NCBI GenBank assembly: GCA_024405855.1
Contig: JAKSNZ010000013.1
Coordinates: 1 to 49,716, forward strand
Source: Paludibacteraceae bacterium
GTDB taxonomy: Bacteria > Bacteroidota > Bacteroidia > Bacteroidales > Paludibacteraceae
Direction: 5' to 3'
Length of the DNA stretch: 49,716 bases
The number at the start of each line of letters is the position of its first letter. Position 1 is the stretch's first letter. This document shows positions 41,496 to 49,594 of the stretch, piece after piece. A program made the translations under genes and the position numbers. The notes under the pieces were generated by a model. It worked only from the letters and a program-made list of their open reading frames with translations, was not told where the DNA came from and did no database searches.

Positions 41496-42629
41496 CTATA
41501 TCAATGAAAAAAAGTTACCTGGCAAATGTTCTATTATACCTTTTAATTCCATATTGAAAAGTGTTTCAGTTATATTGAATTTTGTTGCAAAAGATAGTTC
41601 AAAAGTATCTCTATGAACTGTTTTTTCTTTTTCAAGTAATTCATATATAAGTTTTTCATTTTCATTCAAATTTAGATATTCTTCCGCTACTCTTTTTCCA
41701 TGTCCGTTTATGTTCCAACCCATGAAATATAGAAAATCATCAGCATTCTCTATCATTCCCGCTCTATTGTATTTTATAAAGTTATTACACCCTTCTGATA
41801 ATCTTTCTCCAACTCTACCTGGAAACGCAAATATATCTCTATTGTAGGACATAGCCATTTTTGCAGTTATTAATGAGCCTCCGTCAATTGTGCTTTCAAC
41901 TACAACGGTAGCATCGGCCATTCCTGCTATAATTCTGTTTCTGCGTGCAAAAAGTGCTGGCATAGCAAACATGTCTCTTGTTTGTTCAGTTATAAAACCT
42001 CCACCATTTCTTGACATTAAATCAGCCGTTTTTTCATGCTCCTTTGGGTAAAAACAGTTCATACCTCCAGCTATTATGCCGTATGTCTTTAGTCTGGCAT
42101 CAAGAGCGGCTTTGTGTGATGTAATATCAATTCCGTATGCAAGACCGCTTACAATTATAATGTCTTTACTGAACGATGCCAGGTCATGTACAAATTTTTC
42201 ACACAACCTTTTTCCATGTTCTGTTGCACGTCTTGTACCAACAATTGAAACAATCTTTTTATTGTTAAAATCAGGTTTACCTTTAATATATAGTAATAAA
42301 GGAAAATCAGGGCAAAGAAGCAATTTTTCAGGATACTCCTTATCTGTAAAGAAAAGTGTTTCAATACCTCTTCTTAAGGTATATTCATATTCTTCTTCAG
42401 CATTTTTTATTGCATTAGGAATTTCATTGATTATTTCCTGTGCAAAGGGTAGGCTTATCTCCCCTTTTTCAGCAATTTCAAAAACACCTGCATTGAAGAA
42501 ATTGTATAAACCTTCTTCTCCTTCTCCAAAATTAGTGATTAATGACTCCGCTGTTCTTGCTCCCACCCCTTCCAATAGGCTCATGGCTATTTGCAGCACT
42601 TTTGTTCTCTCTTTTTTGTTGTCTGACAT
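41496..42629 (-). CDS. dprA: DNA-processing protein DprA
   Basis: Loads RecA on incoming single strands during natural transformation; also widespread in non-competent bacteria. The 377-aa protein has an N-terminal HhH-like region (about 8-60; SLLEGVGARTAESLITNFG), the Rossmann core with VSIVGTRRATEHGKRLCEKF (about 128-147), VSGLAYGIDITSHKAAL, GGMNCFYPKEH, NGGGFITEQ and FARRNRIIAGMADATVVVES, and a C-terminal winged helix (about 315-377). Its first 98 bases are overlapped by the vanZ-like gene in another frame. It is the last gene of a unit coming from 44.97 kb and ends at the edge of the probable origin. Confidence 0.95.
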   Translation of the reverse strand: MSDNKKERTKVLQIAMSLLEGVGARTAESLITNFGEGEEGLYNFFNAGVFEIAEKGEISLPFAQEIINEIPNAIKNAEEEYEYTLRRGIETLFFTDKEYPEKLLLCPDFPLLLYIKGKPDFNNKKIVSIVGTRRATEHGKRLCEKFVHDLASFSKDIIIVSGLAYGIDITSHKAALDARLKTYGIIAGGMNCFYPKEHEKTADLMSRNGGGFITEQTRDMFAMPALFARRNRIIAGMADATVVVESTIDGGSLITAKMAMSYNRDIFAFPGRVGERLSEGCNNFIKYNRAGMIENADDFLYFMGWNINGHGKRVAEEYLNLNENEKLIYELLEKEKTVHRDTFELSFATKFNITETLFNMELKGIIEHLPGNFFSLI

Positions 42630-42987
42630 AACTTAATAGATAATTAAAAGTTAAACAGGCAAGTGGTAAAGCGGAACCAATTGCATCTGCAAGTAAATCA
42701 CCCCAAGAAGCGGTACGGGGTGGATTGAAATATTGTAGTATCTCCACTACACCTCCAAAGGTAGTGGAAATAATGAAAATAGGCAAGAATTTAATAAGAT
42801 TATTTTTATATTTTGCCTCAAATGCCATTGCAAGGCTCAAACAAATATACATAATAGCATGGACAATCTTATCCCAATGTGGAATTTTATATATTGGCAG
42901 ACTGATTGAAGGTGGTTTCATCAGACACAGATATAGAATGCCTATTGCAATAAGAATTGTAATTTTATATTTGACTATTATTTTCAT
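42532..42987 (-). CDS. VanZ-like membrane protein
   Basis: A 151-aa protein with four membrane helices (about 8-24, 40-60, 67-85, 103-121) and the VanZ-family pattern WDKIVHAIMYICLSL, EILQYFNPPRTASWGDLLADAIGS. Role uncertain; VanZ relatives confer teicoplanin tolerance in one case but most are uncharacterised. The 4-base overlap with hemW (ATGA) indicates coupling. The C-terminal 30 residues (from about RQQKRENKS) are polar, non-homologous and read out of frame through the dprA start; the family-like part ends where dprA begins. Confidence 0.82.
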   Translation of the reverse strand: MKIIVKYKITILIAIGILYLCLMKPPSISLPIYKIPHWDKIVHAIMYICLSLAMAFEAKYKNNLIKFLPIFIISTTFGGVVEILQYFNPPRTASWGDLLADAIGSALPLACLTFNYLLSYVRQQKRENKSAANSHEPIGRGGSKNSGVINH

Positions 42988-44066
42988 ACCTCAATAAAAT
43001 CCCTCATAACGGAATCACTTACAAATATGCCGTTTTTTGTTAAAGAAACACAGTTTCCTTCAAGTTTAATCAGTCCTCTTTTTTCAAGTTTGTGTGCCTT
43101 TTGAATAAAAGATGCTTGATATGCCGGTTCTATTCTATCAATATTTATACCATCTTTAGTGCGTAGTGCAGTTACTATAGTGTCATTATATTTGTCTTGA
43201 CTTGTCAAAATTTCAGATTCTGATTCCCAAAAAAGTGTATTCTCTTTTTGTTGAATTGGTTTATTCCAGCATCGTATTTTGCCGTTGTATGAGTGTGCCC
43301 CCGCTCCAAGCCCTATATATTCTCCTCCGTTCCAATATATGCTGTTGTGTTTTGAGCGGAATCCTTCCAATGCAAAATTTGATATTTCATAATGTTCAAA
43401 CCCCTCCGATTCCAACATACGGCAAAGGGTGTTGTACATTTCAAGGCAAAGTTCATCTGAAGGGGAGTCTTTCTTGTAGTTAAACATTTTAGTACCTTCT
43501 TCAAAAGAGAGGTTGTAGGCAGATATATGTTGGACTTTCAGAGCCAACGCTTGATTTACAGTTTCTGTCCAACTTTCCAATGTTTGCCCTGGAATGCCGT
43601 ATATAAGGTCAATGCTAATGTTTTTATATCCTGCTTTCTGCAAATTTGATACTGCATCTTTTGCCTTAGCGGCATCGTGTCTTCTGTTAATAAATGTTAA
43701 AATTTTATTGTCAAAACTTTGTACACCAATGCTAATACGGTTAACTTTTGTTTGCTGAATATTGCTGATAAAATCAGTTGTGATGTCATCGGGGTTACAC
43801 TCAATGGTGAATTCCTTAAGATTTGTAAGGTTATAGTTTGAAGCAAGTGTATGGTATATTCTGTTTATCTGCTCTTTACTGAGTAATGAAGGGGTGCCAC
43901 CACCAAAATATAAGGTTTCAAATTTGTCAATGTTTAACCGGTTTTTTGCTTCTGTGCAAATAGCAGTTACATAATCATCTATATTATAGGTGTTTACTGT
44001 TGAGTAAAAATTACAGTAAGTGCATCTTTTCTTACAGAACGGAATATGAACATAGATGCCGTTCAT
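42984..44066 (-). CDS. hemW: HemW, radical SAM heme chaperone
   Basis: Formerly annotated as oxygen-independent coproporphyrinogen III oxidase; HemW proteins bind and deliver heme. The 360-aa protein opens with MNGIYVHIPFCKKRCTYCNF, whose CxxxCxxC binds the [4Fe-4S] cluster (no fourth Cys of the HemN type), then YFGGGTPSLLS, ECNPDD, RISIGVQSFD, ISIDLIYGIPGQTLESW and the C-terminal HemW domain (HNSIYWNGGEYIGLGAGAHS). Length and start are standard for HemW. It lies 3 bases after the coiled-coil gene. Confidence 0.92.
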   Translation of the reverse strand: MNGIYVHIPFCKKRCTYCNFYSTVNTYNIDDYVTAICTEAKNRLNIDKFETLYFGGGTPSLLSKEQINRIYHTLASNYNLTNLKEFTIECNPDDITTDFISNIQQTKVNRISIGVQSFDNKILTFINRRHDAAKAKDAVSNLQKAGYKNISIDLIYGIPGQTLESWTETVNQALALKVQHISAYNLSFEEGTKMFNYKKDSPSDELCLEMYNTLCRMLESEGFEHYEISNFALEGFRSKHNSIYWNGGEYIGLGAGAHSYNGKIRCWNKPIQQKENTLFWESESEILTSQDKYNDTIVTALRTKDGINIDRIEPAYQASFIQKAHKLEKRGLIKLEGNCVSLTKNGIFVSDSVMRDFIEV

Positions 44067-44069
44067 ATC

Positions 44070-44969
44070 TTATTGAAGCTTAAAGCTTCTTTGGCCGATA
44101 AGGTTACCCTCTGTAAAAATAGTAATAGTGTAGATGTCAGCGACAAGACGTTCCATTATTGGAAAAAACATTGTTATTTCCTGTGTCTCCCCAGAAAAAT
44201 CAAAGTCTTTTTTAGCACTATATTCCAAATTGACTCCTTCAAAGATAAAATAGTCATGTGAAGAGGTAGGTAAAAGGTTCTCTTTTGAATCGGTAATTCT
44301 GAGATAGATTGTTTTATGACCTCTTTCTGCAGATATGTTTCTTAGTATCTTGAAATCTATTTGAAGTTTTGCGGTCTTTTTAAGGGAACTTGATTTCTTT
44401 CCTTTCTCATTAAGTGCACTGATTGTTATATCTGATGCCTCAAGAATTGATGCCATTGAAATTTTCTCTTCAAGTGCATTTGCCTGAGCTGTTTTTTCTT
44501 GAAGTTGACGCTCCTGTTCCTCATATCTGCCTCTGATTTTCTTATTCTCTGTCCTAAGATTATCATTGACAGTGTTTAGTGAGTCAACTTTTGCTACGTA
44601 TGTCTTAAGAACAGAACGTACTGTTGTCAACTCATGTTTCAGTTCTGAAATTCGTCTGGTGTTTGTGGCTTTAACAGTTTTCAGTTCTTGCAGAAGTTGC
44701 TGTACTTTCTGTTTTTCCTCATCGATGAGGCGTAGTAGTGAATCGTTGTCAGTATTTATGTAAAAATCCTCATACTGTTTCTGCATCTGCTCAAACTCTT
44801 CTATACTTTGCTGTTTTTCAAACTCCATAACGGCAGTCATCTCTTCAATGGTGTCATTATTTTGTTTTAACGCTTTTTGTTGCATATATATCAGATATCC
44901 AGCCGCTAAAAGAAGCAGTCCAAGTATGCTGAATGAGATAATCAGTATTGTTTTTGTTTCTTTTTTCAT
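44070..44969 (-). CDS. Membrane-anchored coiled-coil protein, conserved hypothetical
   Basis: Function not recognised. From ATG 44969 the 299-aa product has a single N-terminal membrane helix (about 7-27; TILIISFSILGLLLLAAGYL), a long coiled coil (about 30-180; many Gln/Glu/Lys heptads such as EEKQKVQQLLQELKTV) and a C-terminal beta domain (about 200-299; LQIDFKILRNISAERGHKTI, YSAKKDFDFSGETQEITMFF). The frame extends 51 codons upstream, across the divergent promoters and into ychF antisense, and is not used. A -7 box (minus strand TATTTTTG) lies at 44991-44998. Probable periplasmic or cytoplasmic scaffold; topology unclear. Confidence 0.78.
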   Translation of the reverse strand: MKKETKTILIISFSILGLLLLAAGYLIYMQQKALKQNNDTIEEMTAVMEFEKQQSIEEFEQMQKQYEDFYINTDNDSLLRLIDEEKQKVQQLLQELKTVKATNTRRISELKHELTTVRSVLKTYVAKVDSLNTVNDNLRTENKKIRGRYEEQERQLQEKTAQANALEEKISMASILEASDITISALNEKGKKSSSLKKTAKLQIDFKILRNISAERGHKTIYLRITDSKENLLPTSSHDYFIFEGVNLEYSAKKDFDFSGETQEITMFFPIMERLVADIYTITIFTEGNLIGQRSFKLQ

Positions 44970-45010
44970 TATAGGGAATGAATTTGAGTGCAAAAATAGG
45001 TATTTTTTTG

Positions 45011-45018
45011 TACTTTTG
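45011..45018 (+). promoter_or_regulatory. Promoter -7 box for ychF
   Basis: TACTTTTGC is an exact TAnnTTTG match, 27 bases before ATG 45046, back to back with the promoter of the coiled-coil gene. Confidence 0.6.
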
Positions 45019-45045
45019 CACCTAATTATAATAAAAATAGATATT

Positions 45046-46143
45046 ATGTCTTTACAATGTGGTATAGTGGGGCTTCCAAATGTAGGTAAATCCACACTTT
45101 TCAATTGTCTTTCAAACGCCAAGGCTCAAGCGGCAAATTTTCCGTTTTGTACTATTGAACCTAATGTTGGTGTGATAACAGTCCCCGATGAGCGTCTTAA
45201 TGCTCTTGCAGAGATTTGTCATCCGCAAAGAATAGTGCCTACAACTGTTGAAATTGTTGATATTGCAGGTCTTGTAAAGGGTGCCAGCAAAGGTGAGGGT
45301 TTAGGAAATAAATTTCTTGCAAACATCAGGGAGACCGATGCCATTATCCATGTTCTAAGATGTTTTGATAATGATAATGTAACCCATGTTGACGGTTCAG
45401 TAAATCCTGTCCGTGATAAGGAGGTTATTGACACAGAACTCCAGCTAAAGGATTTGGAGACGGTGGAAAGCCGTATCACAAAGGTTCAGAAGCAGGCGGC
45501 GGCAGGCGATAAGGCGGCAAAAGCCATGCTTGAAATCCTGTTGCTTTACAAAGCCGCTCTTGATAAAGGTCTTAATGCCCGTAGTGTGGAGCTTGATAAG
45601 GAGCAGAAGAAACTTGCAAAAGAGTTGTTTTTGCTTACAGACAAGCCTGTTCTTTATGTTTGTAATGTTGATGAGGCATCGGCTGTAAACGGTAATCATT
45701 ATGTAGATGAGGTGCGCGAAGCGGTGAAAAGTGAGAACGCTTCAATACTTGTGGTTGCTGCCGCCACTGAAGCGGATATTGCAGAACTTGAAACATACGA
45801 GGAGCGTCAGATGTTCCTTGAGGAGATAGGTCTTAAGGAGAGTGGTGTCAACAGACTTATTAAGGCGGCATACGCTTTGCTTGATTTACAGACATTCCTG
45901 ACCGCAGGAGAGCCTGAGGTGCGTGCATGGACTTTCCGTAAGGGTTGGAAGGCTCCTCAGTGTGCAGGTGTAATTCACACCGATTTTGAAAAAGGATTCA
46001 TAAGGGCAGAAGTCATTAAATTTGAAGATTATATAGCATACGGTTCTGAGGCAGCCTGTAAGGAGGCTGGAAAGTTGAGTGTTGAAGGAAAGGATTATGT
46101 TATGCAGGATGGGGATGTGGTCTACTTCCGCTTCAACGTCTGA
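45046..46143 (+). CDS. ychF: Redox-responsive ATPase YchF
   Basis: An Obg-family P-loop protein that prefers ATP and associates with ribosomes. From ATG 45046 the 365-aa product has G1 GLPNVGKST (9-17), switch/G2 DIAGLVKGASKGEGLGNKFL (about 68-87), a degenerate G4 (YVCNVDE) and the C-terminal TGS domain (about 280-362; RAWTFRKGWKAPQCAGVIHT). Length equals the family norm. The open frame upstream to 44848 is antisense to the coiled-coil gene and carries no family sequence, so it is not part of the protein. Confidence 0.96.
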   Translation: MSLQCGIVGLPNVGKSTLFNCLSNAKAQAANFPFCTIEPNVGVITVPDERLNALAEICHPQRIVPTTVEIVDIAGLVKGASKGEGLGNKFLANIRETDAIIHVLRCFDNDNVTHVDGSVNPVRDKEVIDTELQLKDLETVESRITKVQKQAAAGDKAAKAMLEILLLYKAALDKGLNARSVELDKEQKKLAKELFLLTDKPVLYVCNVDEASAVNGNHYVDEVREAVKSENASILVVAAATEADIAELETYEERQMFLEEIGLKESGVNRLIKAAYALLDLQTFLTAGEPEVRAWTFRKGWKAPQCAGVIHTDFEKGFIRAEVIKFEDYIAYGSEAACKEAGKLSVEGKDYVMQDGDVVYFRFNV

Positions 46144-46157
46144 TGTTTCTTATTGGC

Positions 46158-46220
46158 GATTTTGTGCAATCTTCTCGCTCATTTACTCTGGTAAACTTCG
46201 CTTAAAGATTGCACAAAATC
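46158..46220. terminator. Bidirectional terminator between ychF and deoC
   Basis: GATTTTGTGCAATCTT (46158-46173) and its exact complement (46205-46220) form a 16-bp stem with a 31-base loop containing smaller partial pairing. It lies between convergent genes. Its left end (GATTTTGTGC, then CTCGC 6 bases later) also occurs inside the long inverted repeat at 9604-9769 (9723-9742), so it may belong to a repeat family. Confidence 0.6.
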
Positions 46221-46235
46221 CCTCAGAATAGTGTC

Positions 46236-47093
46236 TTAACCTAATCTGGAAATTTCTTTTCTGAGTTCTTTTTCTAATGATGAGGCTCCTATACGGAAGT
46301 AGTCTGTTGATAGGAACTCTTCTCCTAAAATCTCTTTGACTACACTTAGATACATCAGTGCGTCTGGTATTGTCTTTACTCCGCCGGCAACCTTTATGCC
46401 TTTTTGAATATTTGTCTTTTCATAATATGCCCTTATAGCACGGCACATTGTGTATACGGCAGCAAGTGTAGTTGGCTCTGTCTTACCTGTGGTACTCTTA
46501 ATAAAGTCTGCACCAGCCTCCATTGCAAGTAGCGATGCCTTGAAAATGTTTTCAGGTGTTTTCAGAAGTCCTGTTTCCAAAATAACCTTTAAGGTCTTGT
46601 CTTTGCACGTGGCCTTAACCTCACTAATCTCATCATAAACGTCAGTGCAATCTCCGCTAAGAAACTTGCCTACATTCATAACCATATCAATTTCAGTGGC
46701 ACCGCTGAGGATACTTAAAGAGGCTTCTGCAATTTTCACTTCAGGGAAAGTTTGTGCATGAGGAAAACCAATAACGGTTGTAATGCCTACATCTTCAGTC
46801 AAGGTGTTTCTGACTATCTCCACTAGTGAAGGATAAACGCAAATTCCGGCTGGCATCGGCAGTTCAGGATTATCTTCATCAATATTGTTAATCTGCTCCA
46901 CTAATTTTCTAATTTCCCTTTCTTGGTCAGTAGCGTTAAGTGAAGTTATTTCAAGAGCGGAGTAAATGAACTTGCGACTTTTGAAATTATCATTGTTTTC
47001 ATAATGATGTTCAATTATGTGCTTGACGTCAAGTTTGATTTCCTCTTCACTCACCGGAAAAGGGTAGGCCTTAAAGAAAGATGCAAAATCCAT
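46236..47093 (-). CDS. deoC: Deoxyribose-phosphate aldolase
   Basis: Cleaves 2-deoxyribose-5-phosphate to acetaldehyde and glyceraldehyde-3-phosphate in deoxynucleoside salvage. The 285-aa TIM barrel has TTVIGFPHAQTFPEVKIAEA, GATEIDMVMNVGKFLSGD, KVILETGLLKTPENI, the Schiff-base Lys in DFIKSTTGK and the second Lys in IKVAGGVKTI. It is about 30 residues longer than the short bacterial form, with an N-terminal helical extension as in the E. coli-type enzyme. TAnnTTTG boxes on the minus strand at 47119-47126 and 47132-47139 could drive it. Confidence 0.95.
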   Translation of the reverse strand: MDFASFFKAYPFPVSEEEIKLDVKHIIEHHYENNDNFKSRKFIYSALEITSLNATDQEREIRKLVEQINNIDEDNPELPMPAGICVYPSLVEIVRNTLTEDVGITTVIGFPHAQTFPEVKIAEASLSILSGATEIDMVMNVGKFLSGDCTDVYDEISEVKATCKDKTLKVILETGLLKTPENIFKASLLAMEAGADFIKSTTGKTEPTTLAAVYTMCRAIRAYYEKTNIQKGIKVAGGVKTIPDALMYLSVVKEILGEEFLSTDYFRIGASSLEKELRKEISRLG

Positions 47094-47118
47094 AATATTA
47101 AGTTGAAAGTTGTTTTAA

Positions 47119-47139
47119 CAAAAATAATATTCAAAATTA
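47119..47139 (-). promoter_or_regulatory. Two candidate -7 boxes for deoC
   Basis: The minus strand reads TAATTTTG (47132-47139) and TATTTTTG (47119-47126), 38 and 25 bases before the deoC start. Which one is used cannot be decided from sequence. Confidence 0.4.
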
Positions 47140-47187
47140 GTTAAAAATTTGCTAATAATAGTACGAGTGCTTGAAAAAATTGGATTC

Positions 47188-49002
47188 TCAGAGGGGAGAA
47201 GTACCGTTAAAATGACTGTAAACTATTGAGGCTCTTGATTTTCCAATTATATTTGCAATGTCTTTAAAACTTGCTGTCCTAACTCTTTTCAGACTCTTAA
47301 AATGTAAAATAAGGTTATTTTTTGTTTTTTCACCAATTCCCTTAATTTCATCAAGTTCACTTGCCGTAAGTTTTTTGCTTCTCTTCTCTCTATGGAAAGT
47401 TATGGCAAATCTGTGAACTTCATCTTGCACCGATGCCAAAAACTTGAAAAGTTGGTCTGTTGGTTTTATGCCCACAACTGATGGCGGGTTCCCAAAAAGA
47501 AGTTCGCTTGTCTGATGTCTCTTGTTCTTTACTAGGCCGGCAATAGGAATCTGCAAGTGTAACTCATTTTCAATAATTTCCCTAATGCTGCTCATCTGAC
47601 CCAATCCTCCATCAGCAATTATAAGGTCAGGCAAATGTCCACCCTCTTCAATTATTCTGCTGTATCTCCTATATACCACCTCACGCATTGATGCGTAGTC
47701 ATCTGGTCCAACAACACTTTTAATGTTGTATTTTCTATACTCACTCTTGACAGGTTTTGTATAATCAAAAACAACACATGCTGCAACGGCGGCATCGCCA
47801 CTTATGTTAGAGTTATCAAAACATTCAATTCTTATAGGTAGTTTTTCCAATTTGAGAGCATCTTGAAGGGATTTTAGGATAGCGGTGCCTTTTTGTTTTG
47901 TATTCAGTTTCTCCCCCTGCTTGATACGGTCAAGTTTGTATTGTTTTACATTTTGTGCACTCAAATCCAGAAGTTTTTTTCTGTCTCCTTTTTGCGGAAT
48001 GGAAAAAGTAACGTTATTTATCTCATTATCAGGCAAAAATGGCACAAGGCACTCATTACTTGTACTATGAATCCTATCTCTTAACTCAAGAATTGCAAGT
48101 GAAAGTATCTCCTCTTTGCTTTCATCTAACTTTTTATGGAATTCAAGAGTATATCCTTGGGTAACAGAGCCGTTTGTTATGTGCAGAATGTTAATATATG
48201 CCACATTCTCCTCCTCATCATATCCAAAAACATCCAAAGAACCTTTATGTGTTGTGGTAATTACTGTTTTTTCCCTATAGGCATTTATGGCATCAATCTT
48301 TGTCTTTATGGCGTAGGCATCTTCATACCTATATTCTATTGATGCCTTGTTCATTTCAGAGGTGAGATATTCTGTAAGTCTGCTACTGTTGCCTTTTACA
48401 ATTTCTCCGATTTCATCAATCATTTTCCTATATTCCTCAAATGTTTGGAATCCTTCACAGCATCCGGCACAGTTATGTATATGATACTTAAGGCAAACCT
48501 TATGTTTGCCAGCCTTAATGCTCTCTTCCGTCAAATATTCTCTACAGGTTCTGATTGGATATATTTTCTTAATAAGTTCTAGTATTGTATCAACTACCCA
48601 AACATTGCTATAAGGTCCGTAATAGGTTGCCCCCTTTATTACATTTCTTGTCTTAAATACCCGTGGAAACGGCTCTTTTGTTATGCAAAGCCATGGATAG
48701 GTCTTTCCGTCTTTAAGCAGTATGTTATAATGAGGTTGATGTTGTTTAATCAGATTGTTTTCAAGAAGAAGTGCGTCTGTTTCATTTTCAACAACCAAAT
48801 ATTTCAAATCATAGATATTTCTTACAAGAGCGTTTACTTTTGTGGAGTGATTGTTGCCAATAAAGTACGATGAAACGCGGCGTTTCAGATTCTTTGCCTT
48901 ACCCACATAAATTATTTTGCCGTCTTTGTTGAAGTATTGGTAAACTCCTGGTGAATCCGGCAATGATTGTACAATTGTTTTTATGTGGTCAGTGTAGGGC
49001 AT
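47188..49002 (-). CDS. uvrC: Excinuclease ABC subunit C
   Basis: Makes the two incisions in nucleotide excision repair. The 604-aa protein has the GIY-YIG nuclease (about 14-95; SPGVYQYFNKDGKIIYVGKA), a Cys cluster (CREYLT, CLKYHIHNCAGCCEG, about 158-182), the UVR helix pair for UvrB binding (about 203-238), the RNase-H-like second nuclease (about 380-540; IECFDNSNISG, LIIADGGLGQMSS) and the C-terminal HhH pair (about 548-600). Complete. It begins 8 bases after apt; the gap holds two GTTAAAA heptamers. Confidence 0.96.
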   Translation of the reverse strand: MPYTDHIKTIVQSLPDSPGVYQYFNKDGKIIYVGKAKNLKRRVSSYFIGNNHSTKVNALVRNIYDLKYLVVENETDALLLENNLIKQHQPHYNILLKDGKTYPWLCITKEPFPRVFKTRNVIKGATYYGPYSNVWVVDTILELIKKIYPIRTCREYLTEESIKAGKHKVCLKYHIHNCAGCCEGFQTFEEYRKMIDEIGEIVKGNSSRLTEYLTSEMNKASIEYRYEDAYAIKTKIDAINAYREKTVITTTHKGSLDVFGYDEEENVAYINILHITNGSVTQGYTLEFHKKLDESKEEILSLAILELRDRIHSTSNECLVPFLPDNEINNVTFSIPQKGDRKKLLDLSAQNVKQYKLDRIKQGEKLNTKQKGTAILKSLQDALKLEKLPIRIECFDNSNISGDAAVAACVVFDYTKPVKSEYRKYNIKSVVGPDDYASMREVVYRRYSRIIEEGGHLPDLIIADGGLGQMSSIREIIENELHLQIPIAGLVKNKRHQTSELLFGNPPSVVGIKPTDQLFKFLASVQDEVHRFAITFHREKRSKKLTASELDEIKGIGEKTKNNLILHFKSLKRVRTASFKDIANIIGKSRASIVYSHFNGTSPL

Positions 49003-49016
49003 GTTAAAAGTTAAAA
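49003..49016 (+). repeat. GTTAAAA heptamer pair at the apt/uvrC junction
   Basis: Two perfect copies fill the gap before the uvrC ATG and include the apt stop codon (complement of 49011-49013). Related AGTTAAA-type words precede the barrel gene near 2868-2888. Confidence 0.6.
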
Positions 49017-49535
49017 GTGGAAGAGATTATAGTATTCTACATCTGATGCTATTCTCTCTCTGCCTTTAAGGAAGTCTATTTCACCTATTGTGTTGAAGTA
49101 AATTTTCTTTACACCTGCTTTTTTTATTAAGTCTATTGCTGCCGCCGCGGTGCCTCCTGTGGCAAGAATATCATCATGTATTAATACAATATCTTCTGGT
49201 GAAATGGCGTCTTTATGAATTTCTATTGTATCTTTGCCATACTCTTTGTCAAATGTTGCAATAAATGTTTCTCCAGGAAGTTTTCCAGGCTTACGTGCCG
49301 GTATAAATCCAGCATTAAGTTTTTCACTTATTATTGAACCAAAGAAAAAGCCTCTTGATTCCATTGCAACCACTTTAGTTATTCCTTTTCCTTTATAGTA
49401 GTTGCTAATTTCATCACTAATCGCTTTCATTGCTTCAGGATTCTTCATAACTGTTGTTATGTCAATAAAGCCAATTCCTTTTCTTGGAAAATCCTGGATT
49501 GTTCTAAACAATTCTCTTACTTGTTGTAGTGTCAT
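49011..49535 (-). CDS. apt: Adenine phosphoribosyltransferase
   Basis: Salvages adenine to AMP using PRPP. The 174-aa protein has the type I PRTase PRPP loop VLIHDDILATGGTAAAAIDL (about 118-137), the flexible loop ARKPGKLPGETFIATFDKEY (about 81-100), and MESRGFFFGSII, which contributes to base recognition. Length is normal. It is followed by uvrC (8 bases) and preceded by a 59-base gap to mnmG that holds two parS sites. Confidence 0.96.
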   Translation of the reverse strand: MTLQQVRELFRTIQDFPRKGIGFIDITTVMKNPEAMKAISDEISNYYKGKGITKVVAMESRGFFFGSIISEKLNAGFIPARKPGKLPGETFIATFDKEYGKDTIEIHKDAISPEDIVLIHDDILATGGTAAAAIDLIKKAGVKKIYFNTIGEIDFLKGRERIASDVEYYNLFHF

Positions 49536-49550
49536 ATAATATGTTTTTTA

Positions 49551-49566
49551 TGTTCCACGTGGAACA
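49551..49566. promoter_or_regulatory. parS centromere-like site 1
   Basis: TGTTCCACGTGGAACA is a perfect 16-bp palindrome identical to the chromosomal ParB-binding site known from several bacteria. It lies 15 bases upstream of apt. ParB loads here and spreads to organise newly replicated origins. Confidence 0.88.
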
Positions 49567-49575
49567 TTTGGAAAA

Positions 49576-49591
49576 TGTTTCACGTGGAACG
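49576..49591. promoter_or_regulatory. parS centromere-like site 2
   Basis: TGTTTCACGTGGAACG matches parS at 14 of 16 palindromic consensus positions and keeps the CACGTG core. It starts 25 bp after site 1 and ends 3 bases before the mnmG stop codon. Confidence 0.8.
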
Positions 49592-49594
49592 TTG

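Noticed and set aside
42605..42625. Programmed frameshift from vanZ-like gene into dprA at an A6 run
   Set aside because: The run reads C AAA AAA G, not the X XXY YYZ heptamer in the vanZ frame, and dprA has a good start codon of its own.
42076..42636. 186-codon open frame on the plus strand opposite dprA
   Set aside because: Shadow of dprA: Ser/Leu-rich translation without any motif.
44848..45045. N-terminal extension of ychF
   Set aside because: The extension is antisense to the coiled-coil gene, crosses the ychF -7 box, and YchF proteins begin at MSLQCGIVGLPNVG.
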